From the IMG/VR virus record IMGVR_UViG_3300035698_008965, positions 1 to 42,256 of that record: a stretch of DNA of 42,256 nucleotides. One strand, given 5' to 3'. Below, piece after piece: positions 9,528 to 19,600 of this stretch (the stretch's first letter is position 1; each line of letters starts with the position of its first letter). The position numbers and the translations under genes were made by a program. The notes beneath the pieces are model-generated. The model did not search any database, had not been told where the DNA came from, and saw only the letters and a list, made by a program, of their open reading frames with translations. The stretch is from a virus.

Positions 9528-10461
9528 AGGAATTCCCAATTTTCATTTTTACCATATCATATAATGTAATATCTTTTGCATTTTCAATCAAAGATGATAT
9601 AGCGGTGAATCCTAATTCAGCTGGGTCTTTTTCATTTGGTAATTTAATTAATCTAACTGATGTTACACCACATTGATGTAAATCATCAACCATTTTAATT
9701 GCAGATTCCATTGCATCTGGATCTAAACAAATATTAACAAACGGTGGTTTCTTTTCTATTATTTTTAATTTTAATTTGTTTTGCAAGAACTTACCAAATA
9801 ATGGTATTACATTTCTACGTATTGCTATTGCATCGAAAGACCCCTCTGTAAGTGTAATACCCAAATCCCAATTAATAAATAATTCAAATCCAATTATGTC
9901 TTTTGATGATGGTGGGTTTTTATGTGATTGAAATTCTTTGTAAAAACTCCGCCCCACAAAATAGTTTAATATACCACTTTCATTATAAGATGGTACTATT
10001 ATTTTGTTTTTATAAATACCCTCTTCACAATACCCTATGCTGTACTTTATCATATCGGGTACAGTAACACCTCTCTTTAGTAAATACTTCAATGCATGGG
10101 TACGCATGAGCGATTCTCCTGGTTGCCATATGGGTATGTATTCATCTGGAAGATTAACAACTGTATTTATCTCATCTTCAACAGTTTGATACCTGTATTT
10201 CTTTTTGAATATATTATTATGCTCATCCCATTTGGATTTAGATACACCGATCTTTTTAAACAAAGATTTAATACTTCTACCCTTTTCATCAGATATCCAA
10301 CAATGCCATTTATTTTCACCCTTAGAATTTAAGGTGATATCAATTTCAAGTTTGGGTTTGCTGTGAGTTACAAATGGTGAATAAAACGCATGGTTGTTTT
10401 TTGATTTCTTATATGAGTTTCCAATTACAGATTCTAATAGTACTAATAACCTTTCTTCCAA
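9526..10461 (-). CDS. DnaG-type (Toprim) DNA primase
   Basis: This 311-residue protein has a Toprim domain in its second half. The catalytic glutamate motif is LTEGSFDAIA (about residues 205-214) and the acidic metal-binding motif is CLDPDA (about 245-250). These residues synthesise RNA primers at the replication fork. The N-terminal ~65 residues are laid out like a CHC2 zinc-binding primase domain (HAFYSPF, then KLEIDI, then KWHCW), but most zinc ligands are absent and only one Cys remains, so it may fold without zinc. A small primase core linker (residues ~110-170, YLLKRGVT and YSIGY) is present as in DnaG. It lies directly downstream of the endonuclease-I-like resolvase, behind a candidate promoter. 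Confidence 0.88.
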   Translation of the reverse strand: MEERLLVLLESVIGNSYKKSKNNHAFYSPFVTHSKPKLEIDITLNSKGENKWHCWISDEKGRSIKSLFKKIGVSKSKWDEHNNIFKKKYRYQTVEDEINTVVNLPDEYIPIWQPGESLMRTHALKYLLKRGVTVPDMIKYSIGYCEEGIYKNKIIVPSYNESGILNYFVGRSFYKEFQSHKNPPSSKDIIGFELFINWDLGITLTEGSFDAIAIRRNVIPLFGKFLQNKLKLKIIEKKPPFVNICLDPDAMESAIKMVDDLHQCGVTSVRLIKLPNEKDPAELGFTAISSLIENAKDITLYDMVKMKIGNS

Positions 10462-10492
10462 TTTCTTTATATTTTTTAAGACATATTAGATA

Positions 10493-10503
10493 CAATATAC
10501 AAA
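10493..10503 (-). promoter_or_regulatory. TTTGTATATTG element (candidate promoter)
   Basis: The minus strand reads TTTGTATATTGTATC, about 31 bases before the primase ATG. The same GTATATTG core precedes groES, tRNA-Met and two candidate RNAs. Confidence 0.45.
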
Positions 10504-10514
10504 AAATAATTCGA

Positions 10515-10937
10515 TTATCCAAAAAAAGTTTCAGTCGGTCGCTCATCAATCCATTCCTGTGGTATTGATTTCTTAGCCCATTTAAAACCATTCTTTTCAC
10601 ACCATTGAGAATATGTTGTTTTTGAACCTTTATATATTTTACCATTTGGTGATTGCAATACAAATCGCAAATCGATCTCTGGATGCTGCTTTTTTATAAA
10701 GATATGTTTTTTTCTATCATCAGGTTTAAGCCAACCCTTTGATTCAATTAATATACCATTTGGTAGTTTAAAATCAACGGTATATATGTGCTTCTTTTCT
10801 GGAACTATATAATTAATTTGAACAGTTTCGTACTCAGGATCAATTCCTTGAATTATTAACTGCTCTGCTATGTTAACCTCAAGTCCACTTTTAAAACCCT
10901 TACTTCGTTTAATATGATCCCAATCACTCCGTGCCAT
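10515..10937 (-). CDS. T7 endonuclease I-like Holliday junction resolvase
   Basis: This 140-residue protein is a recognisable homologue of phage T7 endonuclease I (T7 gp3, 149 residues), which cuts branched DNA such as Holliday junctions. The PD-(D/E)xK catalytic residues fall at the same numbers as in T7: E20 in SGLE, D55 in YTVDFKLPNG, and E65 and K67 in IESKG. The following DDRKKH segment and the YKGSKTTYSQWCEKNG and PQEWI segments near the end also match T7. It lies upstream of the primase and SbcD-SbcC genes and would resolve recombination intermediates or debranch DNA before packaging. The presence of a T7-type resolvase rather than a T4 gp49-type enzyme in a T4-like setting is notable. 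Confidence 0.95.
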   Translation of the reverse strand: MARSDWDHIKRSKGFKSGLEVNIAEQLIIQGIDPEYETVQINYIVPEKKHIYTVDFKLPNGILIESKGWLKPDDRKKHIFIKKQHPEIDLRFVLQSPNGKIYKGSKTTYSQWCEKNGFKWAKKSIPQEWIDERPTETFFG

Positions 10938-10939
10938 AA

Positions 10940-12844
10940 TTATTCATTTATTTTAATACCAGGCAGTGCTGATGTATTCCATACAAAATTACCTTCGTTA
11001 TTTTCAATTAAAGTTGGTGTTTTACCATTAGGCTCAGTTGAGTATTTAGGTGTTCCAAATGGGCCGTCTAAATCAAAACGCACTTTAACTGTAATATCAA
11101 CATCATTTCTATTTTTAATAGGTGATGCTAATTTACCAACTGCTATTAACTCACCACTATTATTATATAATCCAATTGTAGTGATATATGTTGAAAAATC
11201 AGAACCAGTTACATATGATTTTAACCAGGGTGATTTAATATTATTATTAGGTCTTAATGATGGGTTGCTACTAACATTAAACTCATCTGCACCAATCTCA
11301 CATAAAACTGATGTTTCATATAGTAACTTAGTTGATCTATATTCAGTTGTGAACCCACGGCTGTAATCATACGGCCTATCTGGGAAATAATCCCAAGAAC
11401 CAGATTGACCTAACCATATATTTTTATACTTAGGTCTCATATCGGATACAACTGCGATACCGTGTTTGTAAAATATCTGACCTATTACTGATGTCTGATA
11501 TGCTGATCCTGATTCAAAATTATTATTAGATAATGATTGGATTTCAGTACTAGTTAGAAACTTCTTATACAATCTAACCTCATCGATTGATCCAGATAAA
11601 GATCCGATATTACTAATACTTCCCACTGTTGCATCTGAGATATATTTAGTTCCGAATAAAATATCATTTTGATTATGAATATTTGATCTTAAATTATTAA
11701 TGGATTTTTTGAAATCTAGAGTACCATCGATCCACAATTCCATAGATGTATTACTTTTATTAAAAACAATATGATGCTGACCATCATTTATTAAGGTTGA
11801 TGATGATATTTCATTCGTAATAATCCCATCAGATAATCCAATAATAACCTTACCATTATCCGATGTGGTTTGGTTCTTAACTCGTATTTCAAATGGATAT
11901 ATTGGATTCTCTTGATTTGTGTTTGATACGATATTAGATATACTCTTATCAAAACCATAATCTGTGAATGTCCCAGCCTTACTAACTATCCAATTAGAAT
12001 CACTATCGATCATTGATTGTGATGGTGGTAGGTCAGTCCAAATTGAAATTGAATAAGAATCGGATTTAAATAAATCAAAATGGGAATTATGAGAAGTTCG
12101 TATATAAGATGTATTACCATTAAGAAGTGCTTTAGTGCCAGATGCTTTTCGACTAGATGTAAATTCACCATCAGTTATAATGCCAGGTAAATACTTAATA
12201 TCCTTAGCATATGATTTATTTTTAAACTTACTACCATCTGATATATTACGATCAAATGTATAATTTCTATTTAAAATCTTTTCATTAAATCCCCAATACC
12301 CCATTAGATAATAATCATTAACATACGATTCTGAATTGAGATCGGAATCTACAATATAGCCATGATATTCATCTATTTTGACATCATGGAATGATGTCGT
12401 TATTTGATATGATGTCGAAGCATATGCTTCATCAGTATTGGAACTTAAATCAACCCCTTTGAATGTATTGGGTTTTACACCATCACCGAGCCTATTGTGT
12501 GGTATTGAGAATACCGAAGCTGTGGAATATAATTGTCCATTTATATTTTTATGGTAAAATGCACTCTTTAATGAAGTCCAAACTCCTTTTTGAAATTTAC
12601 TCGCTAAGAACTTTGTTGATCCAGATGTATGATTTTTTAGTTGGACATCATCTACTAATAGATCACCACTAATTGATTTAGATACAGGTATCTTTTCATT
12701 AAAATCTGGAGACAGGGCCCTTATAGTGGATATTTTATAAGCATCCATTCTAAAGTTTTCATCTGTTATTTTCCAGAGTTTATAGCTATAAAAAGGTCTA
12801 AGCTGTAAACCACTTCGGTTTATAGGTTTGTATGCTTCCGCCAT
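10940..12844 (-). CDS. LamG/concanavalin-fold tail structural protein
   Basis: This 634-residue protein has a LamG-like beta-sandwich domain at about residues 250-430: SYSISIWTDLP, then DGQHHIVFNKSNTSMELWIDG, then GSLSGSIDEVRLYKKFLT, the standard ending of such domains. LamG domains usually bind glycans or act as structural modules in phage fibres. A C-terminal module near residues 565-610 (FSTYITTIGLYNNSGELIAV) is repeated in the protein encoded at 13722-14801, so the two are partly paralogous. The gene lies between a homing endonuclease and the resolvase at the end of the tail cluster. The spacer before its ATG contains an AAAGGGAA ribosome-binding sequence. A peripheral baseplate or fibre protein is the likely role. 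Confidence 0.75.
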   Translation of the reverse strand: MAEAYKPINRSGLQLRPFYSYKLWKITDENFRMDAYKISTIRALSPDFNEKIPVSKSISGDLLVDDVQLKNHTSGSTKFLASKFQKGVWTSLKSAFYHKNINGQLYSTASVFSIPHNRLGDGVKPNTFKGVDLSSNTDEAYASTSYQITTSFHDVKIDEYHGYIVDSDLNSESYVNDYYLMGYWGFNEKILNRNYTFDRNISDGSKFKNKSYAKDIKYLPGIITDGEFTSSRKASGTKALLNGNTSYIRTSHNSHFDLFKSDSYSISIWTDLPPSQSMIDSDSNWIVSKAGTFTDYGFDKSISNIVSNTNQENPIYPFEIRVKNQTTSDNGKVIIGLSDGIITNEISSSTLINDGQHHIVFNKSNTSMELWIDGTLDFKKSINNLRSNIHNQNDILFGTKYISDATVGSISNIGSLSGSIDEVRLYKKFLTSTEIQSLSNNNFESGSAYQTSVIGQIFYKHGIAVVSDMRPKYKNIWLGQSGSWDYFPDRPYDYSRGFTTEYRSTKLLYETSVLCEIGADEFNVSSNPSLRPNNNIKSPWLKSYVTGSDFSTYITTIGLYNNSGELIAVGKLASPIKNRNDVDITVKVRFDLDGPFGTPKYSTEPNGKTPTLIENNEGNFVWNTSALPGIKINE

Positions 12845-12871
12845 ATCTTAATTCCCTTTATTATACATCTC

Positions 12872-13657
12872 TTATATAAGTATTAATTTCAAATCATTTA
12901 CAACTGATTTAGTATTATTCTTTATATCAGTTTCCCAATACCTATATAATTTATAACCAACAGCCCTTGCCATATTTTCTTTTACAATATCATTTGCTCT
13001 TACAGATTCTACATCTTTCCAATGGTTAGTTTGGTTTGGATTTCCATGCCAAAAATCACCATCTATTTCAAATATAATGTTCTTACCTTTTATTTTGAAA
13101 TCATAAGATTTACAAACGCCATCTTTATTCATAAAATATTGGAAATGATATTTAACACCTATTGAGTCTAATAACTTTGAAAACTTCTTTTCTAATTTAT
13201 TCATTTTTTTATGAGCAAATATCTTTTTAATTGCTTCGGGTGTATGTGTTTTACCATACATTCCATTTAATTTTCCAATTCCTAATTTTCTGGCTTTTCT
13301 AGTGTTACTCATTCTTGATTTGGATTCCATAGAATGTTTAGTACCAACTCTAGACTTATTTCCAATATTAGATTTACTCATTTTCTTTTTAGTTTCAGCT
13401 GATAAGGTAGCCCCCCACCTAATACTATCTTTACCTGTTAATGATTTTCTCCATATTATACTACATTTTTTAGAACATGATTTACTCCATTTGGATATTG
13501 GATTATCACATACCCTACATTTATTACCAGTCTCAAACTGATCTGAATTATCTTCCTTATATTTTGAAAATAATACATTATGTGTTTTTAGGTGCTGTGG
13601 TAATCCCTTTCTACCTACTTTTGAATCACATATACTACAAATAATAAAATCCCTCAT
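12872..13657 (-). CDS. Free-standing Vsr/EDxHD-like homing endonuclease
   Basis: An upstream in-frame ATG at 13693 exists. The start at 13657 (261 residues) is preferred because the zinc-finger begins directly after it: C7 and C10 with H22 and H26. A second Cys cluster (CRVC and CSKKC) follows, then NUMOD-like basic repeats and a NUMOD3 motif, KLNGMYGKTHTPEA. The C-terminal domain contains YDFKIKGKNIIFEIDGDFWH and later GYKLYRYWETDI, a Vsr/PD-(D/E)xK-type nuclease core like that of EDxHD homing endonucleases. It is inserted between two partly paralogous tail genes (10940-12844 and 13722-14801), so it may target one of them. It is distinct in sequence from the endonuclease at 8682-9506. Confidence 0.85.
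   Translation of the reverse strand: MRDFIICSICDSKVGRKGLPQHLKTHNVLFSKYKEDNSDQFETGNKCRVCDNPISKWSKSCSKKCSIIWRKSLTGKDSIRWGATLSAETKKKMSKSNIGNKSRVGTKHSMESKSRMSNTRKARKLGIGKLNGMYGKTHTPEAIKKIFAHKKMNKLEKKFSKLLDSIGVKYHFQYFMNKDGVCKSYDFKIKGKNIIFEIDGDFWHGNPNQTNHWKDVESVRANDIVKENMARAVGYKLYRYWETDIKNNTKSVVNDLKLILI
12875..12884 (-). promoter_or_regulatory. AATACTTATA element (candidate late promoter)
   Basis: This lies 30 bases before the ATG at 12844 and overlaps the stop codon of the homing endonuclease. Confidence 0.4.
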
Positions 13658-13721
13658 ATTAATATATATGAAAGATTTTAGAATTAATACCATATTCTAA
13701 GATAAGTTTAATAAAGATTTC

Positions 13722-14801
13722 TCAAAAATCCAACTTGCACTTTATTAACATTTCATTTGAGAATGATTTCAATTGAGGTTTAGATAGTTTTGCAATGGCT
13801 ATTAATTCTTGCTCACTATTATATAATCCAACTGTTGTTATATAAGTTTTAGGTGAGTTAACAAATGTAGATTGCCTAAATGCCCCAGTAGATCCAGTTA
13901 CAAATGATGGATTATTTGAGAAATTATATTCACCATTTTTAGCTCTTACAAAGTAATATGTAGATTGTACACGTTCCTCATTCCTTGCAGCTATTCCATA
14001 ATTTGTATTAAGTGCAGCGGCTCCACTAACAGAGGTATATAATTTATATGCATTATCACCATTTGTATTTGAACTACTAACACTACCAAATGTTAATTCG
14101 GTATTTAGAGTATCCGCATTGAATACAACAACACCTTGTTCTGGGAAAACTTTACCATAATATGTTTTAGGTGAATACACACCATTGGATATTGATCCTG
14201 ATACTAAATTATAAGTTCTACCAATTTGATTGGATGTTTGTTGCGTATCTCCTGAATCATCAATTAACGATATAACTTTTCCAGATGAATTAACTGTAGA
14301 ATTAGATCCTGTATTATATTGATCTGGTACCGCACTGGTTAATTCAGCTAAATTGAATTGAATATTTCCAGGATCTAACCTATCTTTAAGTCTAGCTCTG
14401 TTAATATTTAGAACGTATATGTGCTCAGAGGTTACGTTATTAAATGTAAACGTTCGTTGCGTATCTGGTAATAAAATTTGAGCGTACTGAGAGTATAGTG
14501 CTTTAGATGGTGAATCTTGATTCACACCAAGTGATCCACTTCCATTTAAATTACCATATACTACTGAGAATTGAGCTTCCGATGTGGTACTAGTTGAAAT
14601 TCCGTCAAATATTTCGTAATAATATTGTTTTTGTGTTTCTGATTGTGCTGATGAAGTGAAGAATGAACCTAACGTTCCTACATTCCCACTCCACAAACCT
14701 CTTGTTACTCGCTCCACACCACCCTCTACAACATCACCAACTTTGAATGCGGTGAATGTTCGTTTTGATGTGTTAAATGAGCCTGCTGGTAATATTGCCA
14801 T
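13722..14801 (-). CDS. Tail structural protein, paralogous C-terminus with 10940-12844 product
   Basis: This 359-residue protein is rich in Ser, Thr, Asn and Gly and has no catalytic motif. Its C-terminal ~70 residues (FSNNPSF, then KTYITTVGLYNSEQELIAIA, then KLSKP) closely parallel the C-terminus of the LamG protein at 10940-12844, including the preceding E(Y/F)N(F/V)S stretch. This indicates a shared assembly or docking module. The N-terminus (MAILPAGSFNTSKRTFTAF) and the GNVGTLGSFFTSSAQSETQK segment are features I associate with structural proteins of far-T4 phages, though I cannot name a family. An AAAGGAAAG ribosome-binding sequence and a TTTAAATATT element precede the start. Confidence 0.65.
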   Translation of the reverse strand: MAILPAGSFNTSKRTFTAFKVGDVVEGGVERVTRGLWSGNVGTLGSFFTSSAQSETQKQYYYEIFDGISTSTTSEAQFSVVYGNLNGSGSLGVNQDSPSKALYSQYAQILLPDTQRTFTFNNVTSEHIYVLNINRARLKDRLDPGNIQFNLAELTSAVPDQYNTGSNSTVNSSGKVISLIDDSGDTQQTSNQIGRTYNLVSGSISNGVYSPKTYYGKVFPEQGVVVFNADTLNTELTFGSVSSSNTNGDNAYKLYTSVSGAAALNTNYGIAARNEERVQSTYYFVRAKNGEYNFSNNPSFVTGSTGAFRQSTFVNSPKTYITTVGLYNSEQELIAIAKLSKPQLKSFSNEMLIKCKLDF

Positions 14802-14827
14802 ATCTACTTTCCTTTAAATATTTTTAT

Positions 14828-15523
14828 TTAATTTCTTACGAATCCTTGAGAAGCGTTTGTATCAAATGAAGTATCGGTCGTAGAACCTACTGAAATATCA
14901 GCAACGTTTGCTACAGTTAATATAATTTCTTCCCGTCCGCCAGTTTCATTACCAGTTACAATAATTTTAGTTGATATATCAATGTTATCGGATAATATTT
15001 TAGTAGTAACTGTAAATGATGATTTAGTACTAATAGTAACACTACGTCTATCCTCTGTGGGTGCTACTGGATCAGAATTCTCTGCTATCCCCTGCCCATC
15101 ACCAGTGATTGAAGCTGCGTTTGAGTTAAGTAATGTTACGGTATACCCCAACGTATCATTCCCACCATTGATTGTATTCAAAGTAATTACGGATTGAGCC
15201 CCACCTTCGTTTATTTCTATTGAATTTGGGTTAGCTTCAATTATTGGAATTCGAATTGTATTTTTTGGCAATGTCAGTAACTTATACTTCATTGAAAAGT
15301 TTTCATCAGTTACCGCCTCAACAATTGGCATATTTTCAATAATAATACCATAGAAATCACTTCCATTTGGATGTGATGGATTCCAATTTTCATAATCGAC
15401 TTCATCATCACCAAGAGCGAATTGACTTATAACAAAAAAGTCTCTACCTTTTGATAGAAGTTCTCTACCTTTTTTTGTAAGTACTGCATCTACAGTAATA
15501 GAACTGTTATCCAAATATCCCAT
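14828..15523 (-). CDS. Baseplate/tail-associated protein with Ig-like C-terminal domain
   Basis: The N-terminal ~95 residues (MGYLDNSSITVDAVLTKKG, then FFVISQFALGDDEVDYENW) form a conserved-looking domain of the kind found in large-phage baseplate adaptor proteins. The remaining ~130 residues (IEINEGGAQSVITLNTINGG to TISTKSSFTVTTKI) look like an Ig-like or bacterial cadherin-like beta-sandwich. Ig-like modules on virions often mediate weak surface or glycan adhesion. The gene follows the coiled-coil protein at 15594-16595 and a candidate promoter lies 31 bases before its ATG. Function is inferred from context. Confidence 0.6.
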   Translation of the reverse strand: MGYLDNSSITVDAVLTKKGRELLSKGRDFFVISQFALGDDEVDYENWNPSHPNGSDFYGIIIENMPIVEAVTDENFSMKYKLLTLPKNTIRIPIIEANPNSIEINEGGAQSVITLNTINGGNDTLGYTVTLLNSNAASITGDGQGIAENSDPVAPTEDRRSVTISTKSSFTVTTKILSDNIDISTKIIVTGNETGGREEIILTVANVADISVGSTTDTSFDTNASQGFVRN

Positions 15524-15553
15524 ATGTTTTTACCTAATATATTGTTTTACAAC

Positions 15554-15563
15554 TATAAATATA
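15554..15563 (-). promoter_or_regulatory. TATATTTATA element (candidate late promoter)
   Basis: This is a one-mismatch variant of the AATAYTTATA motif in the 70-base spacer before the gene starting at 15523. Confidence 0.35.
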
Positions 15564-15593
15564 AAAATAATAATTTTTACGTTAGATTATGAT

Positions 15594-16595
15594 TTAATTT
15601 ACCAACGCAGTCCCACGTGATGGTTTATTTAAACTAATGTGGCTGGGTTCTTCATTTGTATTATCTAAACTTAATTTCAATTCAATTAACTTTTTATACT
15701 TTTCTAGCTCCACTCTGACATCATCTGAGTTTCGTTTCGTAATTAATATATCAGATGGTGATGATATTGGGTTTGTGTCAAAATCAGATTCTTGATTTTC
15801 AAAAACATCTCTATGTGATATAATTCTTTTGTTGTTTTGAATTTGAAATTGCTCCACATCATTTATCAATTGAGTGATCTGACTTATTTCATAAATTTCA
15901 GGATTAATTTGTAGCTTCTGTCGGCGATCTGTGAGTACATCGTTTTCAAAAAACATAGAAGGTATTCTCTTTATAATTGGATTTGAATTTATAGAAGATT
16001 CCAACTCCTTTCTAAGTTTTTCTCTCTGCAATCTATCTACTTTTTTTTTCAGTAATGATTGCTTTTTATCTATGATACGATCAATTTCAACTACTATTTG
16101 AGATTGTACATTAGATTCATCACCATCTTTTATAAATCGATCACCAACTATTGATTTGTAATTTCGTTTCATAAAAAGGTTCTTTTCTAATTTCTTAACT
16201 TCAATTTCTCTTTTAAATAAAGAACGACGTTCTTCTTCATCCGATTTAGAATTATTAAAATCTACTTTTCTTTTATTTTCAATATCTCTAATTCGATTCT
16301 CTTGTACTTTTATTTGTTTTAATTGACCCTCACTTAAAGAATTTAACAACTCAACTACATCTTTAGCATTTTTAATGGGTGTTGTTAGATAATTATTTAT
16401 GAAATCTTTATTAGAGATTTGATCAATATTTTTTATTATTTTAGTTACATTACCGATACCACCATTTCCAACTTCTGTTTGGATCGGTTGTATTATTTTA
16501 ATTATAGAATCTGAATCACTAATCTCATCAGATGGTGTGATTGTGATTTGGTTATTAGATTTTACAAATAAATTCTTACGTAATTCATTACTCAT
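15594..16595 (-). CDS. Coiled-coil-rich structural protein, unknown
   Basis: This 333-residue protein is highly charged (Lys, Glu, Asp, Arg). A long helical region from about 75 to 200 (e.g. EGQLKQIKVQENRIRDIENK and SLLKKKVDRLQREKLRKELE) is typical of coiled coils. No enzymatic motif, signal peptide or membrane helix is visible. It lies inside the baseplate cluster, directly after the 1450-residue protein, so a structural or assembly role in the baseplate is the simplest inference. The product family is not recognised. Confidence 0.55.
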   Translation of the reverse strand: MSNELRKNLFVKSNNQITITPSDEISDSDSIIKIIQPIQTEVGNGGIGNVTKIIKNIDQISNKDFINNYLTTPIKNAKDVVELLNSLSEGQLKQIKVQENRIRDIENKRKVDFNNSKSDEEERRSLFKREIEVKKLEKNLFMKRNYKSIVGDRFIKDGDESNVQSQIVVEIDRIIDKKQSLLKKKVDRLQREKLRKELESSINSNPIIKRIPSMFFENDVLTDRRQKLQINPEIYEISQITQLINDVEQFQIQNNKRIISHRDVFENQESDFDTNPISSPSDILITKRNSDDVRVELEKYKKLIELKLSLDNTNEEPSHISLNKPSRGTALVN

Positions 16596-16606
16596 ATTAA
16601 TAAATA

Positions 16607-19600
16607 TTAGTCGTTAATAAAATAATCAACGGAGATTCTTATTTTACTATCATCAACATCTCTATTCAGTTGAATATCCGCCATTAAATCAAATTCAGCG
16701 ATTCTTGCCAATTCTATATTTTCTAAAATAGAAATGTTTGTATTAAATGAATTAAGTTCGTTTTGATACTTTTGATGATTCTGAAATTGTATTTCTTTAT
16801 TTATGTGCAATTCATCGATACGTAATGTTGTTAAAGTATTTCCCGCAACTACATCAATATTACCAATATTTGATTTTTGTGATGTATATATAAGAACATT
16901 TGGATCAGCCTCAAATATCTCAATAACAGGCTTACCATCTGGAGTATCTGGTGAGTTTGTAGTAATTGAGTCGGATGTAATTTTACATCCATTAAATTTA
17001 TGATTAGCAGTAGCCAGTGATAGGAAATCAGTGGATACCTGAGATGGTACTAATGATGATGAATATGGTATATTTAAGGATGCCGATTCATCTGTGTTAA
17101 AATGAAATATCCGCGATAGAGCGTATTTCGAAACTCGACTTGATGTAATTGCAACCCCCATTGGTTTGTAATTCCAATACCCATTAGAGTTTGATACCCA
17201 ATTAATCCCATACCCAATATCAGGTCCAGGAGACCAAACTAGGTTGGTGAATTTATAAGTTGCCATATTATATGGAGTCACTACTTCAATTACACCAAAT
17301 TCTAATAGGTCATTTCTTTCAGATACAACATCAACAGTCGATTCTATTTCAGTTTCAAATAAATTATAATCAGATGTTAGTGTTGTATTTACATTGATTT
17401 CAGTTTCTAAATTAATGAACTCAGTATTAATTTCTCTATTAATCGGATTCAATGTAACGTTACGTACTAAATCAGTATATGATATATTAGATGTTGATTT
17501 AAACTTAGGTCTTTCTAATATGTGCGGTTCTATTAATATACCTGAATTATAATCCACTCTAGCTGGCATAGTTTGTCTAATCTGCTCAAATACAGATAGA
17601 TCATATCGTGATAGTATATCTATAATTGAATTAATCAAATTCTTTGTACTGTATTTTTTAAATACCCGACGTCTTAAATGATCTAACTCTCTATATGTTT
17701 CTGAGAAACCAGCACGGTTATCAGGGTTACCAATATAATCATCGATTTTGAAAAAACCAGTATGGTTATATATATCTTCCTCATATGCCTGCGTCGCTGA
17801 TAGATAAACCCCAACTTGGTTTGTATCTACTGGTGATTTATCATATAATGATATTTCACTACTCGTTTCATAATCCAATGGTTTTAAAAGATTATTGTCA
17901 TCAATTCTGACTTTGTTAGTCATTATATTATTTGCACCTATTGATGGGATTCTTGTATAGTATTCCTCAGTTACACCTAATAAATCATCAGATTCAAAGT
18001 TATATAATGATGCTGATATAATACTACCATTTTCAGTAGTTGAGATTTGCTGATTAGGGTGCCGTGATACCACACCAGTTGTACCCACTATAGATTTTAA
18101 TTGAGAATCTGGTATAAATCGCATCTTCAAATCAAAATATGATGAAGTATGTGTATTACCATTATACATATTTCTTGCCAATGTATGATCTGTAATAACT
18201 GAATCTATAAGTGCATTTTCCCAAATTCTTAATTCTTGAATCTTACCTGATAGTGAACCGACATTATCCCATAATGATGGTGTAGTACCATCGGTGGGTA
18301 AACTACCACTACCAATAATTAAATCACCACTAGATGTCCAAGCCGCATTATAAGATGATTCAGTCGAACCATCTATTATTAACTTAGATGAAGTACTTAC
18401 AGTTAATTGATCTCTAAATCCACGTTTGTATATAAGGCTGTATGAATTATCTGTGGTTATTGAGGATGTACTAACATTTCTTTGTATTACTATAGTTGAC
18501 ATTTTACTATCAAACAAAGGAACATCTATAATAGATGATGATTTATATCCCGATGAACCACTTAAATGAAAGTGAATATTACCACGATTAGTTGATGATC
18601 CAGTTTCTTCAAGTATAATTGCGAAATCAGATCCCTTACTTATTAAACTTACAGTATCTTTTGTATTTTGTTGAAATTGTAATTCAATAGCATCTGGAAT
18701 TTTATATTCATTAAAACTATAATCAGATCCATTAAAAGTTGAAGTCTTGTCCCAAACAGTCTTTAAATAATTATCACCATCAAAATTAAGATGATACACA
18801 AATTTATCATGCTCCCAATATAATTGAGTTTCAGATTCATCAATTACAGGCCCACCATATTCTCTAATTGATAAGAATGATTGTGGTATACCATACATTG
18901 ACATAAGTGCTTTTACACTTCTACGGGTACCTTTTGTTTTAAGTAAATGTGGTATGTTATTAACAATTCGTCGCCACACCTCACTATTCATCTGCTTTTC
19001 AGATTTAGATGCCAACGATCCACTCTGCATGGGATTTCCTGATTTATCAGTTCCTATGAAATATCTCCAAAGTTCACTTCTCTGCTTTGAGTGTGTTAAC
19101 TGCCACCCCATTGATGATGCAACATTATAAAGTAATTCATCAGACATACCATCAAGTGGATGTTCTTCTCTTGAATTTATATTAGTTAATGAGTTAACAT
19201 AATTCCAAACAACATCAAAATACTGACCAATCATATTTAAGAAAAGTAAGTAATCTTGATTTAAATCATCCTCTGCAATAGATGATGGTGTAACTTTTGT
19301 TAACATTGAATCATTTGTAGAATCATAGTAACTAGCAGTGGATAACAACCCATTAAAATAAGTTTCAGCTATTGAAGATGTTGTTGTATACAACTTTAGT
19401 GGAAATGATGTAGGTGATGATGATTTTTTAGGCCACGGTTCAAATGTAAATGCAGATGAACTATAATGTGTATATAATGATCCAGTCGATTCATAATACA
19501 TCCAATTTTCCCAACCATCTAAATCACCGATCAGAATATCACGCCTATTCATAGATTGTGATATATTGGTTATCGCATTTGAGCCCGATATAGATTCCAA

